Shown here piece after piece: positions 1 to 9,149 of a DNA stretch of 64,000 nucleotides. Position numbers and translations under genes: made by a program. Below the pieces are notes generated by a model. That model did no database searches. It worked only from the letters and a program-made list of their open reading frames with translations, and had not been told where the DNA came from. The stretch lies in NCBI GenBank assembly GCA_905211485.1, contig CAJMAW010000001.1, forward strand, positions 1 to 64,000, written 5' to 3'. Position 1 is the first letter of the stretch, and each line of letters begins with the position of its first letter. The DNA comes from an uncultured Lentisphaeria bacterium (lineage in GTDB: Bacteria > Verrucomicrobiota > Lentisphaeria > Victivallales > UBA1829).

Positions 1-171
1 GCATGAGGGCTCCTCGCCCTCATACTCCTCGGCAGGATTGCATCTCCTGCACCCGTCAGGCTGCGCCTGCCGTATTTTATTTTTTTATTTTTTTAAGTAT
101 GCGCGCTGCCCGCCCTCATACTCCCCGGCACCATCCCCTGCACCCGTCAGGCGTTGCCTGGCGTATTTTAC
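1..171. repeat. Two imperfect ~60-bp repeats with small hairpins at the left edge
   Basis: Positions 17-79 and 113-170 are imperfect copies: both run CCCTCATACTCC, then a variable stretch, then CTGCACCCGTCAGGC, a short loop, GCCTG and GTATTTTA. The hairpin loop differs (TGC in copy 1, GTT in copy 2) while the CAGGC/GCCTG arms are conserved, so the fold is kept. Copy 1 is followed by a T-rich run (80-94). A further hairpin, ATGAGGG/CCCTCAT, sits at 3-23. They could be plus-strand terminators of a gene left of the window or a dispersed intergenic repeat. No gene is visible in 1-229. Confidence 0.5.
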
Positions 172-229
172 TTTTCCCATAATTCATGGAAAGAAGAGTC
201 GATGGTATCCCGCCGTATGCGGCAGGAAA

Positions 230-1534
230 TTATTTGATGATCGTGATATTGTCGATTTTGGAAATCATATCCTCAGTTTCTTTTTCCTTTTCCTCCTCAA
301 TATCCAGGCGCTCAAGAAGCCGTTTTGCAAACCAGATACAGATAATCAGGATGCAATAGAGGAAAGATTCCACCACAAAGAGACTGAATACTCCTGCATA
401 TTCAAAGACCAGCCCCCCGCACAACGGAGCAAACATCCACCCCATGGAACGGATGGACGCCGCCCATCCGAAAACCAGTCCCCTGCTTTCCGGAGGGGTT
501 TTCTTGCAAAGCCAGATCTGCAGGACAGGCTCAAGCCCGCCACCCATGAAAACCATCATGAAACGCATCAGAAAGAGCCAGTTGACCGTAGTTACAAATG
601 CGTGCGGAAGGATCAGGAAAGCCGTGGCGAAAGCCGAAAAAATAGCAATCATTCCCGGAGAGAAACGATCCGCCAGCCAGCCCATGACAAATCCCGAAAC
701 CACTCCCGCAATCCCACTGGCCGCAAAAAGAATTCCGGAAAGAATGGAGGCCCCCTCCAGAGACCCGTGAATGGTTTGAACCAGAACGGCAATGTAGGAG
801 GAGTCAAACTGGCGGACAAACATCACCCCGGCCATCAGCAGAAGAATCGGAAGCACAATTTTCAGTTGCGTCGGTTCTACTTTGAGCGAAGCGAAAAGCG
901 TCTCCCCTTCCAGCTTTTTCGGAGGGACAAATTTTTCCCTGACTCCGAAAAATATCAGGGTCAGGGAAATCAGCATCAGTCCCCCGGAAAGGATGAAAGC
1001 AGTCCTGTAACCATAATGTTCCGCCGTCCATCCTCCGAGGAAAGCACCGGCAAGAGATCCTGAAAAGACCGCACTGTTCAAAGCACCGAGAGCAAATCCG
1101 CTGTGTCTGCTCGGAGTATGAGTTGCCACCAGAGTCTGCGAAGCCGAAACCGAACCGCTCAGCGCCCCCTGGATCAGACGCAGGAAAACCAGAAAGACCA
1201 CGGATTGGGCCACCCCCATGAGAGAGAGCACGATCAAGCCCCAGAAATATGCCCTCAGGAGCATGATGCGTCTGCCGTACCGATCCGCGAGAGCTCCCCA
1301 TACCGGGGCAAACACCGTCATGGTCAGCGGCGATGCCGCACCGAATGCAGCCAGCCAGAAAGGGAGATCCGACTGCGATACATGCAGATCCGTCTGCATG
1401 AAGTATGCGACAAACGGCAGACCGTAGGAAAATCCCATCATGGCCACGAACTGGGAAATCCAGATGAACGCCAGATTCCTTTTCCAGTAGGCGGAAGGCC
1501 CCGGACGGGCTGCGGAGGAAACGGAGGATTTCAT
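230..1534 (-). CDS. MFS transporter (probable drug/metabolite efflux)
   Basis: This 434-residue protein has the length and roughly 12 hydrophobic segments of a major facilitator superfamily carrier in the inner membrane. The loop between segments 2 and 3 carries the family motif (GALADRYGRR, residues 80-89), with a degenerate copy (GWLADRFSPG) in the second half reflecting the internal duplication. The start is supported by GGGAGGTGA about nine bases upstream. The ATG overlaps the stop of the PAS sensor gene by four bases, so the two are translationally coupled. The profile resembles drug:H+ antiporters, but the substrate cannot be read from sequence. Its coupling to a sensor suggests that export responds to the cue sensed upstream (inference). 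Confidence 0.85.
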   Translation of the reverse strand: MKSSVSSAARPGPSAYWKRNLAFIWISQFVAMMGFSYGLPFVAYFMQTDLHVSQSDLPFWLAAFGAASPLTMTVFAPVWGALADRYGRRIMLLRAYFWGLIVLSLMGVAQSVVFLVFLRLIQGALSGSVSASQTLVATHTPSRHSGFALGALNSAVFSGSLAGAFLGGWTAEHYGYRTAFILSGGLMLISLTLIFFGVREKFVPPKKLEGETLFASLKVEPTQLKIVLPILLLMAGVMFVRQFDSSYIAVLVQTIHGSLEGASILSGILFAASGIAGVVSGFVMGWLADRFSPGMIAIFSAFATAFLILPHAFVTTVNWLFLMRFMMVFMGGGLEPVLQIWLCKKTPPESRGLVFGWAASIRSMGWMFAPLCGGLVFEYAGVFSLFVVESFLYCILIICIWFAKRLLERLDIEEEKEKETEDMISKIDNITIIK

Positions 1535-4347
1535 GATCCGCCGTCACCTCCCTGGAGCCGATCCTTTTCACTCGAATCCTCTGCGGGGACGGAAGTGTTG
1601 GCAGAATTTTCCCCGTTATGGAAAAAAGTCAGATCCGTGCAGATGCCGCGGATGCCGGAGCATTTTCCGAAATCGTCAAAGACCGGCACGCAGGTCATGA
1701 GAATCGGGATGGAATTGCCGGAAGCTGCCATCATGGAGCAGGGAGACATGGTGAACGGGGCCTTTTCCCGGATGGAGGCGGCAAGACGTTTGTAAAAGAC
1801 GGAATGAAATTCCTCAGAAAGAAGAATCATGGGGTCGGCGCCAATCAGGTCCCGTACAGAGCGACCGAGTTTTTGGGAAATATTCTCACTGCAGAAAATG
1901 AGGCGTCCCGAGACATCGGTTTCCCAGAAAATGTCATTGGAATATCGGCCGATGTCAATGAATCTGAGTTCGAGTTTCCGGAGGGAATTTTCGGTGCGTC
2001 TGGCAGTCGTGATGTCGCGGGAAATGCCGCCGACTTCCATGACGGAACCGTTCCGGATGATGGGATAAAGCGTGTCCAGATAAAAGTTTTCGCTATCGTA
2101 AATTTTGACGGAATGCTGGAAGGTGAGGGGACTGCGCATGGCAAACACGTTCTCCAGCATGGTCTTGTAGAAAGTGACCGTCTCATTGGAATAATAATCT
2201 GAAAGCATGGGGGGGGCGGCCGATGATTCCTGTTTCCCGATCCTGCTGGAGATCCGAGGATCGTTACTGGCAAGAAAACGTCCGTTCCGGTCAAGCAGGA
2301 ACATGTGTTCGGGGGTGGATTTGGAGAGACTGCGGTAAAGACCGTCGCTGAGTTTCAGAAGATTCATCTGCCTGGTGGTCTGAGTTTCATCGAAAAGGGT
2401 CCAGAGGGAGACATCGGACTTTACAAGCGAGTTGTTTTTCCGGATCCTGGTCTGAAACAAAGTCGCGGAGGCCCGGCAGGTGACCGACTTCAGATTCCGT
2501 TTCCGGAAAAGCAGTTTGAGATTGCAGAAATTCTTCTCCAGAAGAAGCGATGCCGCCGCGGAATGAAATTTTGCATATTCGTCTTTGGAGGGGAAAAGAT
2601 GCTGTGTCGAAAGCAGAAGAAAATCCGTGCGGTCATAACCGAAAAAACGGCCCATGGCTTCATTCGCGTCGATCAGTTTGAAGGAATCATCCAGAAGGAA
2701 CATCGGGAGCGGATTGTGGGCGAAAAAGGCGTCCTTCCATTCCATGAGCCCGATGTCGTTTTCGCGCTTTTTCAAAATGAGTTTGATGCAGAGCCACAGG
2801 GAAAAAATCAGAAGCCCGAGGAAGAACATGATCCGTACACCGAAAATGTACATGGTCGAAGGATAGGAGGAGAAGGAGGCAATAATGATGCTCCAGCCGC
2901 GCAGAGCGTTGTTGAAACGCGCCTGCGTAAATACAAGAACTTCGCGGATTTCAGCATCGCTCCGGTTGATGTGGGAGGTCTTGGAAACCATCGGATCCAT
3001 TGCCTTGTAAATGGGATCGTTTTCAGAAAGAAGCGAGGCGTCTTTTCCATAAATGGAAAACAGGGAACTTGCACGGATCCGGTTTTCTGGTGAAACGAAA
3101 AAGTAAAACAGCCCCGAAAGTTCCGGCATGGAAAGCGTATCGGTTTTTACGCACAGAACCCCGATGGGAACACCCGTTTCAGAGTCAATCCGGCTGGCCG
3201 CATAGAATCCTGCCTGATTGGTCAGAAGTCCCCTGTCGATCATGCATGCGTTTCCTCCCCCCATGGCTCCGGTAAAATAGGATCGCTGTCTGAAATTCGA
3301 GTGCAGGAGAAGACTGTTGCTGGATGCAATGCATTTTCCGTCGCTGTTGAGAATATAGAAAATCCCGCGACTGTCCATGAAGGCATGCCTTCCGAGAAGT
3401 TCATACGTCTGCGCAATGAGTTCCTGACCGTTGCTTTCCGCAAATTTCTGTATCACATCCATGGATGCCATGCTTTCGGCCAGTTCACTGATTCTTTTCA
3501 TCCTGCCGTCCAGACGAAGCATGAGGGTTTCCGTATTCCTCTGTTCCCGTTCAGAGACATGTTTTTTCGCGTAATAATGAAAGAGCGAGGGCAGGAAAAA
3601 GACAAACAGCGCAAAAAGCAGATTCGCTCCAAAAAAGGAAAGCACTGACTTGAACGGATGCGGCTTTTCTTTCTCTGTCATCAGGCAGGAGGCAAAAATG
3701 TATGTCACACCCAGATTAACCAGGTACAAAGCTGATTTCACGTAGTCCGGCATCGTCACTTTCCAGAAGTCTCCTCTTCCTGCCGGGAAGAGTGTTGGGA
3801 AAATCTGAAAGCTCAGACACAGCAGTGAAAGTACCTGAAGGCACAGTAGAAAAAGGAATCTCCAGCGGTTTTCCTCCAGATGCTCTTCATAGTAAAGCTT
3901 CAGAAAGGATCCCGCGGCAAGGAGATGTGCGGGAAGCGCAAGAAAGAAAAAGGGGTAGGCGATTGTGGATGATCCAGTCAGAGTCATCACCCCGCACGTC
4001 AGAAGCATCGCAAACATGATCGCCACCGATGAAATCAGAATGCGGACAAACAATATCCGCATCGCAAACATAAGCAGCAGCACGTTGGCAAGAATGAAGA
4101 ACAGCAGCCTCAGATATCCTGCTATGGACATCTGCGGATAGAATTCCAGATATGCCCCCAGCATAAGAACGAATCCTGAAATCAAATAATACATGGAAAA
4201 ACAGAGGGCACGTTTCCCGTTCAAATTTTCCGGCAGACTCCCTGAAAGGAATACAGCCGCAATCATGATTCCGGATGCAATGCAGGAAAAGCTTTCCAGA
4301 AAATAAATCGTATCGGAAATATTCGTAAGGGAAATCATTGTTTCCAT
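1531..4347 (-). CDS. Membrane-anchored Cache/PAS sensor protein without visible output domain
   Basis: This 938-residue protein has about seven hydrophobic helices in residues 15-255 (a MASE-like membrane module), then a periplasmic Cache-like sensor region (about 265-485, including RSYFTGAMGGG), a further membrane helix (about 500-525) and three PAS-like repeats (about 535-650, 690-810, 810-925). The first PAS has PLPMFLLDDSFKLIDAN; the third has ISQKLGRSVRDLIGADP. It stops about 30 residues after the last PAS, with no HisKA/HATPase, GGDEF, EAL or phosphatase region. It therefore either signals through a partner or is a truncated kinase. It overlaps the moxR-like gene by 13 bases and the MFS gene by four, making a tight three-gene operon. 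An alternative ATG lies at 4338. Confidence 0.75.
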   Translation of the reverse strand: METMISLTNISDTIYFLESFSCIASGIMIAAVFLSGSLPENLNGKRALCFSMYYLISGFVLMLGAYLEFYPQMSIAGYLRLLFFILANVLLLMFAMRILFVRILISSVAIMFAMLLTCGVMTLTGSSTIAYPFFFLALPAHLLAAGSFLKLYYEEHLEENRWRFLFLLCLQVLSLLCLSFQIFPTLFPAGRGDFWKVTMPDYVKSALYLVNLGVTYIFASCLMTEKEKPHPFKSVLSFFGANLLFALFVFFLPSLFHYYAKKHVSEREQRNTETLMLRLDGRMKRISELAESMASMDVIQKFAESNGQELIAQTYELLGRHAFMDSRGIFYILNSDGKCIASSNSLLLHSNFRQRSYFTGAMGGGNACMIDRGLLTNQAGFYAASRIDSETGVPIGVLCVKTDTLSMPELSGLFYFFVSPENRIRASSLFSIYGKDASLLSENDPIYKAMDPMVSKTSHINRSDAEIREVLVFTQARFNNALRGWSIIIASFSSYPSTMYIFGVRIMFFLGLLIFSLWLCIKLILKKRENDIGLMEWKDAFFAHNPLPMFLLDDSFKLIDANEAMGRFFGYDRTDFLLLSTQHLFPSKDEYAKFHSAAASLLLEKNFCNLKLLFRKRNLKSVTCRASATLFQTRIRKNNSLVKSDVSLWTLFDETQTTRQMNLLKLSDGLYRSLSKSTPEHMFLLDRNGRFLASNDPRISSRIGKQESSAAPPMLSDYYSNETVTFYKTMLENVFAMRSPLTFQHSVKIYDSENFYLDTLYPIIRNGSVMEVGGISRDITTARRTENSLRKLELRFIDIGRYSNDIFWETDVSGRLIFCSENISQKLGRSVRDLIGADPMILLSEEFHSVFYKRLAASIREKAPFTMSPCSMMAASGNSIPILMTCVPVFDDFGKCSGIRGICTDLTFFHNGENSANTSVPAEDSSEKDRLQGGDGGS

Positions 4348-5411
4348 GTGGATTCCGTTCTGTTGTTTACGGCTGAAAGCTCGACTCCGGCGGGGAGCCC
4401 GCTTTTGCCCGTTCCCGTGGCATCACGGATTTTCAGGGCCAGTTCATAGGGACTGATCTTCTCTGCTTTCGCTCGGTAATCCAGAGTGATTCTATGCTGA
4501 ATGGCCCAGGGAGCGACCTCGTTCACATCCGCAAAACCCGCTGTCGGCCTGGAATCCAGAAGCGCCAGGGCGCGGGCGCTTTCCGCAATGGCAATCGCCG
4601 CCCTGGGCGATGCTCCGTGACGTATGTAACAGGAAAGTCCCGGAATTCCTGCTTCAGGATCCGAATTTTTCACCATCCGTGCAATGTAGGAGGCCACCGC
4701 GCGAGGTATCCGGATGCGGTCCACCATGGCAAAGGCTTCCTTCAGATCCTCCTTCCCCATCTCCGGCTTGAAAACGGGTGCTTCCCCCCGGTGACGTTCC
4801 AGAACGATCCGTTCCAGTGATGCGACGTCCGGGGCGTCCACATTCAGTTTGAAGAGAAAACGGTCCAGCTGGGCTTCCGGCAGGGGATAGGTTCCTTCGA
4901 GTTCAATAGGGTTTTGTGTTGCCAGGACGAAGAAGGGGTCCGGCAGCGCCATCGTCTCCCCCATGAGTGTGACGGTCCGTTCCTGCATGGCTTCGAGCAG
5001 CGCGGACTGGGTTTTTGGAGAGGCTCTGTTGATTTCGTCTCCGAGCAGCAGATGTGTGAAAATCGGTCCCGGCTGGAAACGCATTTCTCTGTGTCCGGAA
5101 GCGGTTTCCTGGAGGATATGAGCTCCCAGAATATCTCCCGGCAGCAGGTCCGGAGTGAACTGAACGCGTTTGAAGGTCAGATCCAGCAGTTGTCCGAGGG
5201 CGTTGACCAGTGCGGTTTTCCCGAGTCCCGGGAGTCCTTCGAGCAGGACATGGCCTCTGGCAAGGATGGCGGTCAGAAGCAGGCGGTGCAGACGGGTCCG
5301 TCCGAACAGGCAGGAGTCGAGTTTTTGAAGAATCTGTTCCAGTTTGCGGGAAACGGCATTTATTTCATCGGGCTCCGGCATGGTTCCGGATTCCGCTTTG
5401 GCGTCGGGCAT
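4335..5411 (-). CDS. MoxR-family AAA+ ATPase
   Basis: A 358-residue AAA_3/MoxR ATPase, thought to act as a chaperone-like remodelling ATPase. Visible motifs are Walker A GLPGLGKTALV, Walker B with DEINRASPKTQSALLEAMQE, and the sensor segment ATQNPIELEGTYPLPEAQLD followed by RF. I place the start at 5411 rather than the longest frame (5465) because AGGAG lies six bases upstream of this ATG and the extra 18 residues look untranslated. MoxR genes normally sit beside DUF58 and von Willebrand A-domain genes; none is here. Instead it leads an operon with a PAS sensor and an MFS exporter, an unusual context. The 5412-5565 gap probably holds its promoter (a TATATT-like box around 5474). Confidence 0.9.
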   Translation of the reverse strand: MPDAKAESGTMPEPDEINAVSRKLEQILQKLDSCLFGRTRLHRLLLTAILARGHVLLEGLPGLGKTALVNALGQLLDLTFKRVQFTPDLLPGDILGAHILQETASGHREMRFQPGPIFTHLLLGDEINRASPKTQSALLEAMQERTVTLMGETMALPDPFFVLATQNPIELEGTYPLPEAQLDRFLFKLNVDAPDVASLERIVLERHRGEAPVFKPEMGKEDLKEAFAMVDRIRIPRAVASYIARMVKNSDPEAGIPGLSCYIRHGASPRAAIAIAESARALALLDSRPTAGFADVNEVAPWAIQHRITLDYRAKAEKISPYELALKIRDATGTGKSGLPAGVELSAVNNRTESTWKQ

Positions 5412-5565
5412 TTGAGACTCCTGTTTTCTGAATGACAAAAAAACGCATTCCTGAGAAAACCTCACTGGGGAATATAATACCGCTTTTTCCGGATTGCCAT
5501 TTCTTTTTTTTGAAAAAGATGCAAAAACTTACGTTTTTCACAATCGTGATTCATCATTCTGCAGA

Positions 5566-6021
5566 TCAGAGAAAATCTTTCCGGACGGGAATGGCTTTTT
5601 TCCCCTGGAAGCAGATGGGTTCTCCGCAGCGGGAATATCCTGATTTTTCATAGAAGCCGATGGCATTGAGTGAGCTGTGAAAAGCCAGGGATTTTTTTCC
5701 TTCAAAGCGTGCCAGTGCTTCGAGTGTATGCAGGAGTTTTTTCCCGACTCCAGCTCCGGTAAAATCCGGACAGACGTACAGTGCGAGTGTTCCCAGGGAA
5801 AAAGATCCGCAGCAGAATCCTGCGGGATGCCCGTCTTTTTCGGCGAGGAAGAAGAATTCTTCGCATCGGAGCAGTTCCCGGATCCTGCGCGGTGTTTTGT
5901 CCGACGCCCATGCTTCGATAATTTCGGGGGGATAACACTCTCTGCAAAGCTCCCGGATGCTTCTCTGCCAGAGTTCAGAAAGGATTTTCGCATCGGACTC
6001 TTTTGCCTGACGAATTCTCAT
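5566..6021 (-). CDS. GNAT-family N-acetyltransferase
   Basis: A 151-residue protein of typical GNAT length. It begins MRIRQAKESDAKILSELW, the classic beta1-alpha1 opening, and has the acetyl-CoA pyrophosphate-binding segment VCPDFTGAGVGKKLLHTLE around residues 88-106 (a G-x-G-x-G variant of Q/R-x-x-G-x-G/A), followed by FYEKSGY, the usual beta6-alpha4 region. It probably acetylates an amine of a small molecule or protein; the acceptor is not predictable. It stands alone between the moxR-like operon and two tRNA genes, all on the same strand. Confidence 0.85.
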   Translation of the reverse strand: MRIRQAKESDAKILSELWQRSIRELCRECYPPEIIEAWASDKTPRRIRELLRCEEFFFLAEKDGHPAGFCCGSFSLGTLALYVCPDFTGAGVGKKLLHTLEALARFEGKKSLAFHSSLNAIGFYEKSGYSRCGEPICFQGKKAIPVRKDFL

Positions 6022-6156
6022 GGATATTTCTCCTGAGTCTCATGTGAAAAAGCGGAACCGTGATTCAAGTCTGAGTGAAATCACAGATTTCTAGGGCAGA
6101 ACGGATAGAAAGAAAAACAGTTCGCACCGGCAGAATCACCGACTGCATTTTAAAAA

Positions 6157-6241
6157 TGGTGGTGGGGGATGGATTCGAACCATCGAAGGTGTAACCGGTA
6201 GATTTACAGTCTACTGCATTTGGCCGCTCTGCAACCCCACC
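6157..6241 (-). tRNA. tRNA-Tyr (GTA)
   Basis: The reverse complement folds as a class II tRNA of 85 bases including an encoded CCA. The acceptor arm GGTGGGG pairs with CCCCACC, the anticodon loop contains CTGTAAA (anticodon GTA), there is a long variable arm, and the T loop reads GGTTCGAATCC. It lies 11 bases downstream of tRNA-Gly on the same strand and is likely co-transcribed. A T-run (TTTTTC on the transcript) lies about 40 bases downstream. Confidence 0.97.
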
Positions 6242-6252
6242 TGCAGAAAATC

Positions 6253-6326
6253 TGGAGCGGGTAGAGGGAATCGAACCCTCACAATTAGCTTGGAAGGCTA
6301 ATGTTCTACCTTTGAACTATACCCGC
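6253..6326 (-). tRNA. tRNA-Gly (TCC)
   Basis: A 74-base tRNA with encoded CCA. The acceptor arm GCGGGTA pairs with TACCCGC, the anticodon loop is CTTCCAA (anticodon TCC), and the T loop is GGTTCGATTCC. It is the first gene of a Gly-Tyr tRNA pair. Confidence 0.97.
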
Positions 6327-6725
6327 ATCGCAAGCCTCATTCACATGAATCTTTAATCTATCATCATTTTCTCAGATGTCAAATGCTTCATCCGGGAAAA
6401 TCAGGGAAAGTTTTGCAGAGTCTTTTCTTTGCTGCTTTTCCTCTCCGCGGCGGATTGGAAAGAGCGGGAGGAAGAACGTGTCCGGGAAAACCTTTCCCCC
6501 CGCCTGAATCATCCGGGAGAATGCGCAGAGTGAAAATCAGACGGAAGATCGCATGGCGACGGAATGAAACGTTTCCCAAAAGGTGAGAGAAAAGGAAAAA
6601 AACACGTGCCCGGGACCCTCTCTTTTCCCCCTCCTGCCGGGTATCATCTGTCTCTTCCTGCTCCGCCAAAGATGTCCGATCCGGCAGCTTCGGCTCTTCT
6701 GTCTTCAGTGTCGGAGGAGCGGGAA
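6327..6725. other. Intergenic region, no gene recognised
   Basis: This 399-base stretch separates the ABC exporter stop from tRNA-Gly, all on the minus strand. It should contain the tRNA promoter near 6340-6380 and the 3' end of the exporter transcript. Open frames here are short, compositionally biased and have no family resemblance. I see no convincing terminator. Confidence 0.5.
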
Positions 6726-8771
6726 TCAAATCCCGTCATTCTGCTGCACGGCAAACTGCGTGTCGTGGAGGCGTTTGTATCTTCCGCCCCTTGCCAGGAG
6801 CTCCGCATGAGTGCCGGATTCGACAATGTGCCCCTTGTCCAGCACAATGATCAGATCCGCATGCTGAATGGTGCTCAGACGGTGTGCTATGGCGAAAACT
6901 GTTCTGTTGGACATGACGCGGTTGAGAGCGTCCTGAACCAGTTTTTCCGTGACCGTGTCCAGTGCGCTGGTGGCTTCGTCCAGAATCAGGATCGGCGGAT
7001 TTTTCAGAATGGCCCTTGCAATGGCCACACGCTGTTTTTCACCGCCGCTGAGTTTGCAGCCTTTTTCCCCGACTTCAGTGTCATAGCCTTCGCGGTGGCG
7101 TCCGTCCACAATGAAGTCATGGGCGTTTGCCTGTTTCGCGGCGAGGACGATGTCTTCCCGGCTGACGTCCCGGCAGCCGTAGGAAATGTTGTTCGCAATG
7201 GTGTCGTTGAAAAGAATCGGATCCTGGGTGACAATCCCGATGTGGGCGCGAAGGGACTTGATCGAATACTTGCGCACCGGAATATCGTCGATCAGCACCT
7301 CTCCGGAATTGACGTCGTAAAAACGTGCGATCAGATTGGCAATGGTGGTTTTCCCGGAACCGGTCTGCCCGACCACCGCAACCATGCTCCCTTTCGGAAT
7401 CCGGAAAGAGATCCCGTTCAGTATCTGCTTGTCTTCATAGGCGAAGCGGACGTCCCGGAATTCAATGCCGCGCTCAAACTGCTTCAGTTCCACCGGATGC
7501 GGATCTTCTTTGATGGAAGTGTCCGTGTCGATCAGTGCAAAATAGCGGTCCGCCGCCGCCATGCTCCGCTGGAGATGAGAAACGACTTTCGCCAGATCCT
7601 TGATCGGGCGGTAGGCCAGAATTGCCGGTGTCAAAATCACCAGCATTTCCGTGATGTTTACACCCTTGCTGTAGGAGTAGAGCAGAAAGATCAGCGTCGC
7701 AGCAATAGCGACGACTTCCATCAGCGGCTGCATCATCAGCTGAAGAAAAGTTGCATGGATCACGGCCCGGAAGTATTTGTCGTTCGCGCGCCGGAACACG
7801 TTCATTTCGTGCTTTTCCGTATTGTAAGCCTTGATGATCATGATTCCCGTGAACGTTTCATGCATGCGGGAAAGAATGTCGGCGATCTTCGCAAAGGACT
7901 TCTTGTAGATCTTGCGGATTTTCCGCGCCAGAATGATGATGGGCAGCACACAGGCCGGCATCCCGATGAACAGCAGAAGAAGCAGCCCGTAGTTCCCGTA
8001 GTTCCAGCTCGCAGTGATGATGGCGGCGGCGCAGGCGACAATTTCGATCGGACAGCGCGTCGCGTCCGCTATGGTGTCGGAAACGGAGCTTTCGATGGCG
8101 GAGGTGTCATTCGTGCAGCGGCTGATGAGGTGCCCGATGTCCTGCTTCCCGTAGAATTTCAGCGACTGCCCCAGCAGACACTGGTAGATGTCGTTGCGCA
8201 TGTCCGTAATGACGCGCGCACCCACCCAGCGCGTGAAATAGTGGTTGACGAACGTCGCAATATTTTTCAGCGTCCAGATCAGAATGAAGAGCACCACGTA
8301 GATCGCGAAGAACTGCCAGGTGATCCTGCCGAAACTGTCCACGACGGGGAAGGAAAACTCAAACGGCTTCTCCACTTCAATCGAGGTCTTCCCCACATGG
8401 ACGGGAAGACCCAGTTTCTCCGAATATTTCCGGAGTTCATTCATGGCCTTGGTCAGTTTCGGGTCATTGTCCGAAGGATGCAGAAGTTCGGCAACGGCTT
8501 TTTCCTTCTCCTCCGCTGTAAGCCCCGGCTTTTCCGTCTCTTCGACAATCCGGGCCGCGGTCTGATTCAGCTGCTGCCTTGTTGCGGAATCCTGGTCTAC
8601 AATCATCAGCATATTGGGAATCATCATCATGCTGCCGAAGAGGGAGCCTCCCACCACCAGTCCTGCCACAATGCCGATGGTCAGACGGAACCAGTAGGGC
8701 TTGCAGCATTTCAGAAGCCTGAAATAGCTGACGGACTTGAAATCTTTTTCATTTTCGTTGCGTTTGCTCAT
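6726..8771 (-). CDS. ABC exporter, fused permease-ATPase (MsbA/lipid-drug exporter type)
   Basis: This 681-residue half-transporter has an N-terminal six-helix membrane domain and a C-terminal nucleotide-binding domain with Walker A GQTGSGKTT, Q-loop TQDPILF, signature LSGGEKQR, Walker B ILILDEATSALD and switch AHRLST. It should form a homodimer in the inner membrane. It resembles MsbA-like lipid flippases, consistent with LPS genes elsewhere in the window, though drug export is equally possible. Between the first two membrane helices is an unusually long hydrophilic segment of about 100 residues (roughly 60-160), absent from canonical MsbA, which would form a periplasmic domain. It is a single gene with about 380 bases of non-coding DNA upstream. 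Confidence 0.88.
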   Translation of the reverse strand: MSKRNENEKDFKSVSYFRLLKCCKPYWFRLTIGIVAGLVVGGSLFGSMMMIPNMLMIVDQDSATRQQLNQTAARIVEETEKPGLTAEEKEKAVAELLHPSDNDPKLTKAMNELRKYSEKLGLPVHVGKTSIEVEKPFEFSFPVVDSFGRITWQFFAIYVVLFILIWTLKNIATFVNHYFTRWVGARVITDMRNDIYQCLLGQSLKFYGKQDIGHLISRCTNDTSAIESSVSDTIADATRCPIEIVACAAAIITASWNYGNYGLLLLLFIGMPACVLPIIILARKIRKIYKKSFAKIADILSRMHETFTGIMIIKAYNTEKHEMNVFRRANDKYFRAVIHATFLQLMMQPLMEVVAIAATLIFLLYSYSKGVNITEMLVILTPAILAYRPIKDLAKVVSHLQRSMAAADRYFALIDTDTSIKEDPHPVELKQFERGIEFRDVRFAYEDKQILNGISFRIPKGSMVAVVGQTGSGKTTIANLIARFYDVNSGEVLIDDIPVRKYSIKSLRAHIGIVTQDPILFNDTIANNISYGCRDVSREDIVLAAKQANAHDFIVDGRHREGYDTEVGEKGCKLSGGEKQRVAIARAILKNPPILILDEATSALDTVTEKLVQDALNRVMSNRTVFAIAHRLSTIQHADLIIVLDKGHIVESGTHAELLARGGRYKRLHDTQFAVQQNDGI

Positions 8772-9149
8772 TTCTTGTTCCCGGTCGATGTTGAGGGGTC
8801 AGGCGGTCTGCCGTGATTTGCTGTCTGTCTCCGCAGGAGATCCGGTATGCCTCAGGGGCGGTTCTTCGCTTGGAGATCCCGCCGGACTCTTGTTGAATTT
8901 CCCGCATTTTGATTGTATGAATTCCGCAGAAAACTGTAAATCCCGCGTTCAGTCTGCCAGTCCATAAGATATGATATCAGGAGATGCGGGAAAGAACACT
9001 AAGATAACCCTTCTTTTTCTGCTTTTCAAGTTTGCTTGCAGATTTTTCAGTTTTGCGTGGAGGAAACAGGCCCGGTCACTGTGTCGGGGAAACAGAGACG
9101 TGAGAATCTTCAGCCTCTCCCGGAGAAGTTTTCTTTTCCGGGGAGAAGC
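8772..9149. other. Intergenic region, probable promoter of the ABC exporter
   Basis: No gene is seen in these 378 bases. A hairpin with a one-base bulge (TCTCCCGGA paired with TCCGGGGAGA, about 9117-9150) lies at the end of the calcium-ATPase gene. It lacks a following T-run on the minus strand, so it is only a weak terminator candidate. The rest presumably holds the exporter's promoter. Confidence 0.4.

Noticed and set aside
6564..8816. A 750-residue plus-strand frame opposite the ABC exporter
   Set aside because: It mirrors the exporter's coding region; the exporter has all ATPase motifs.
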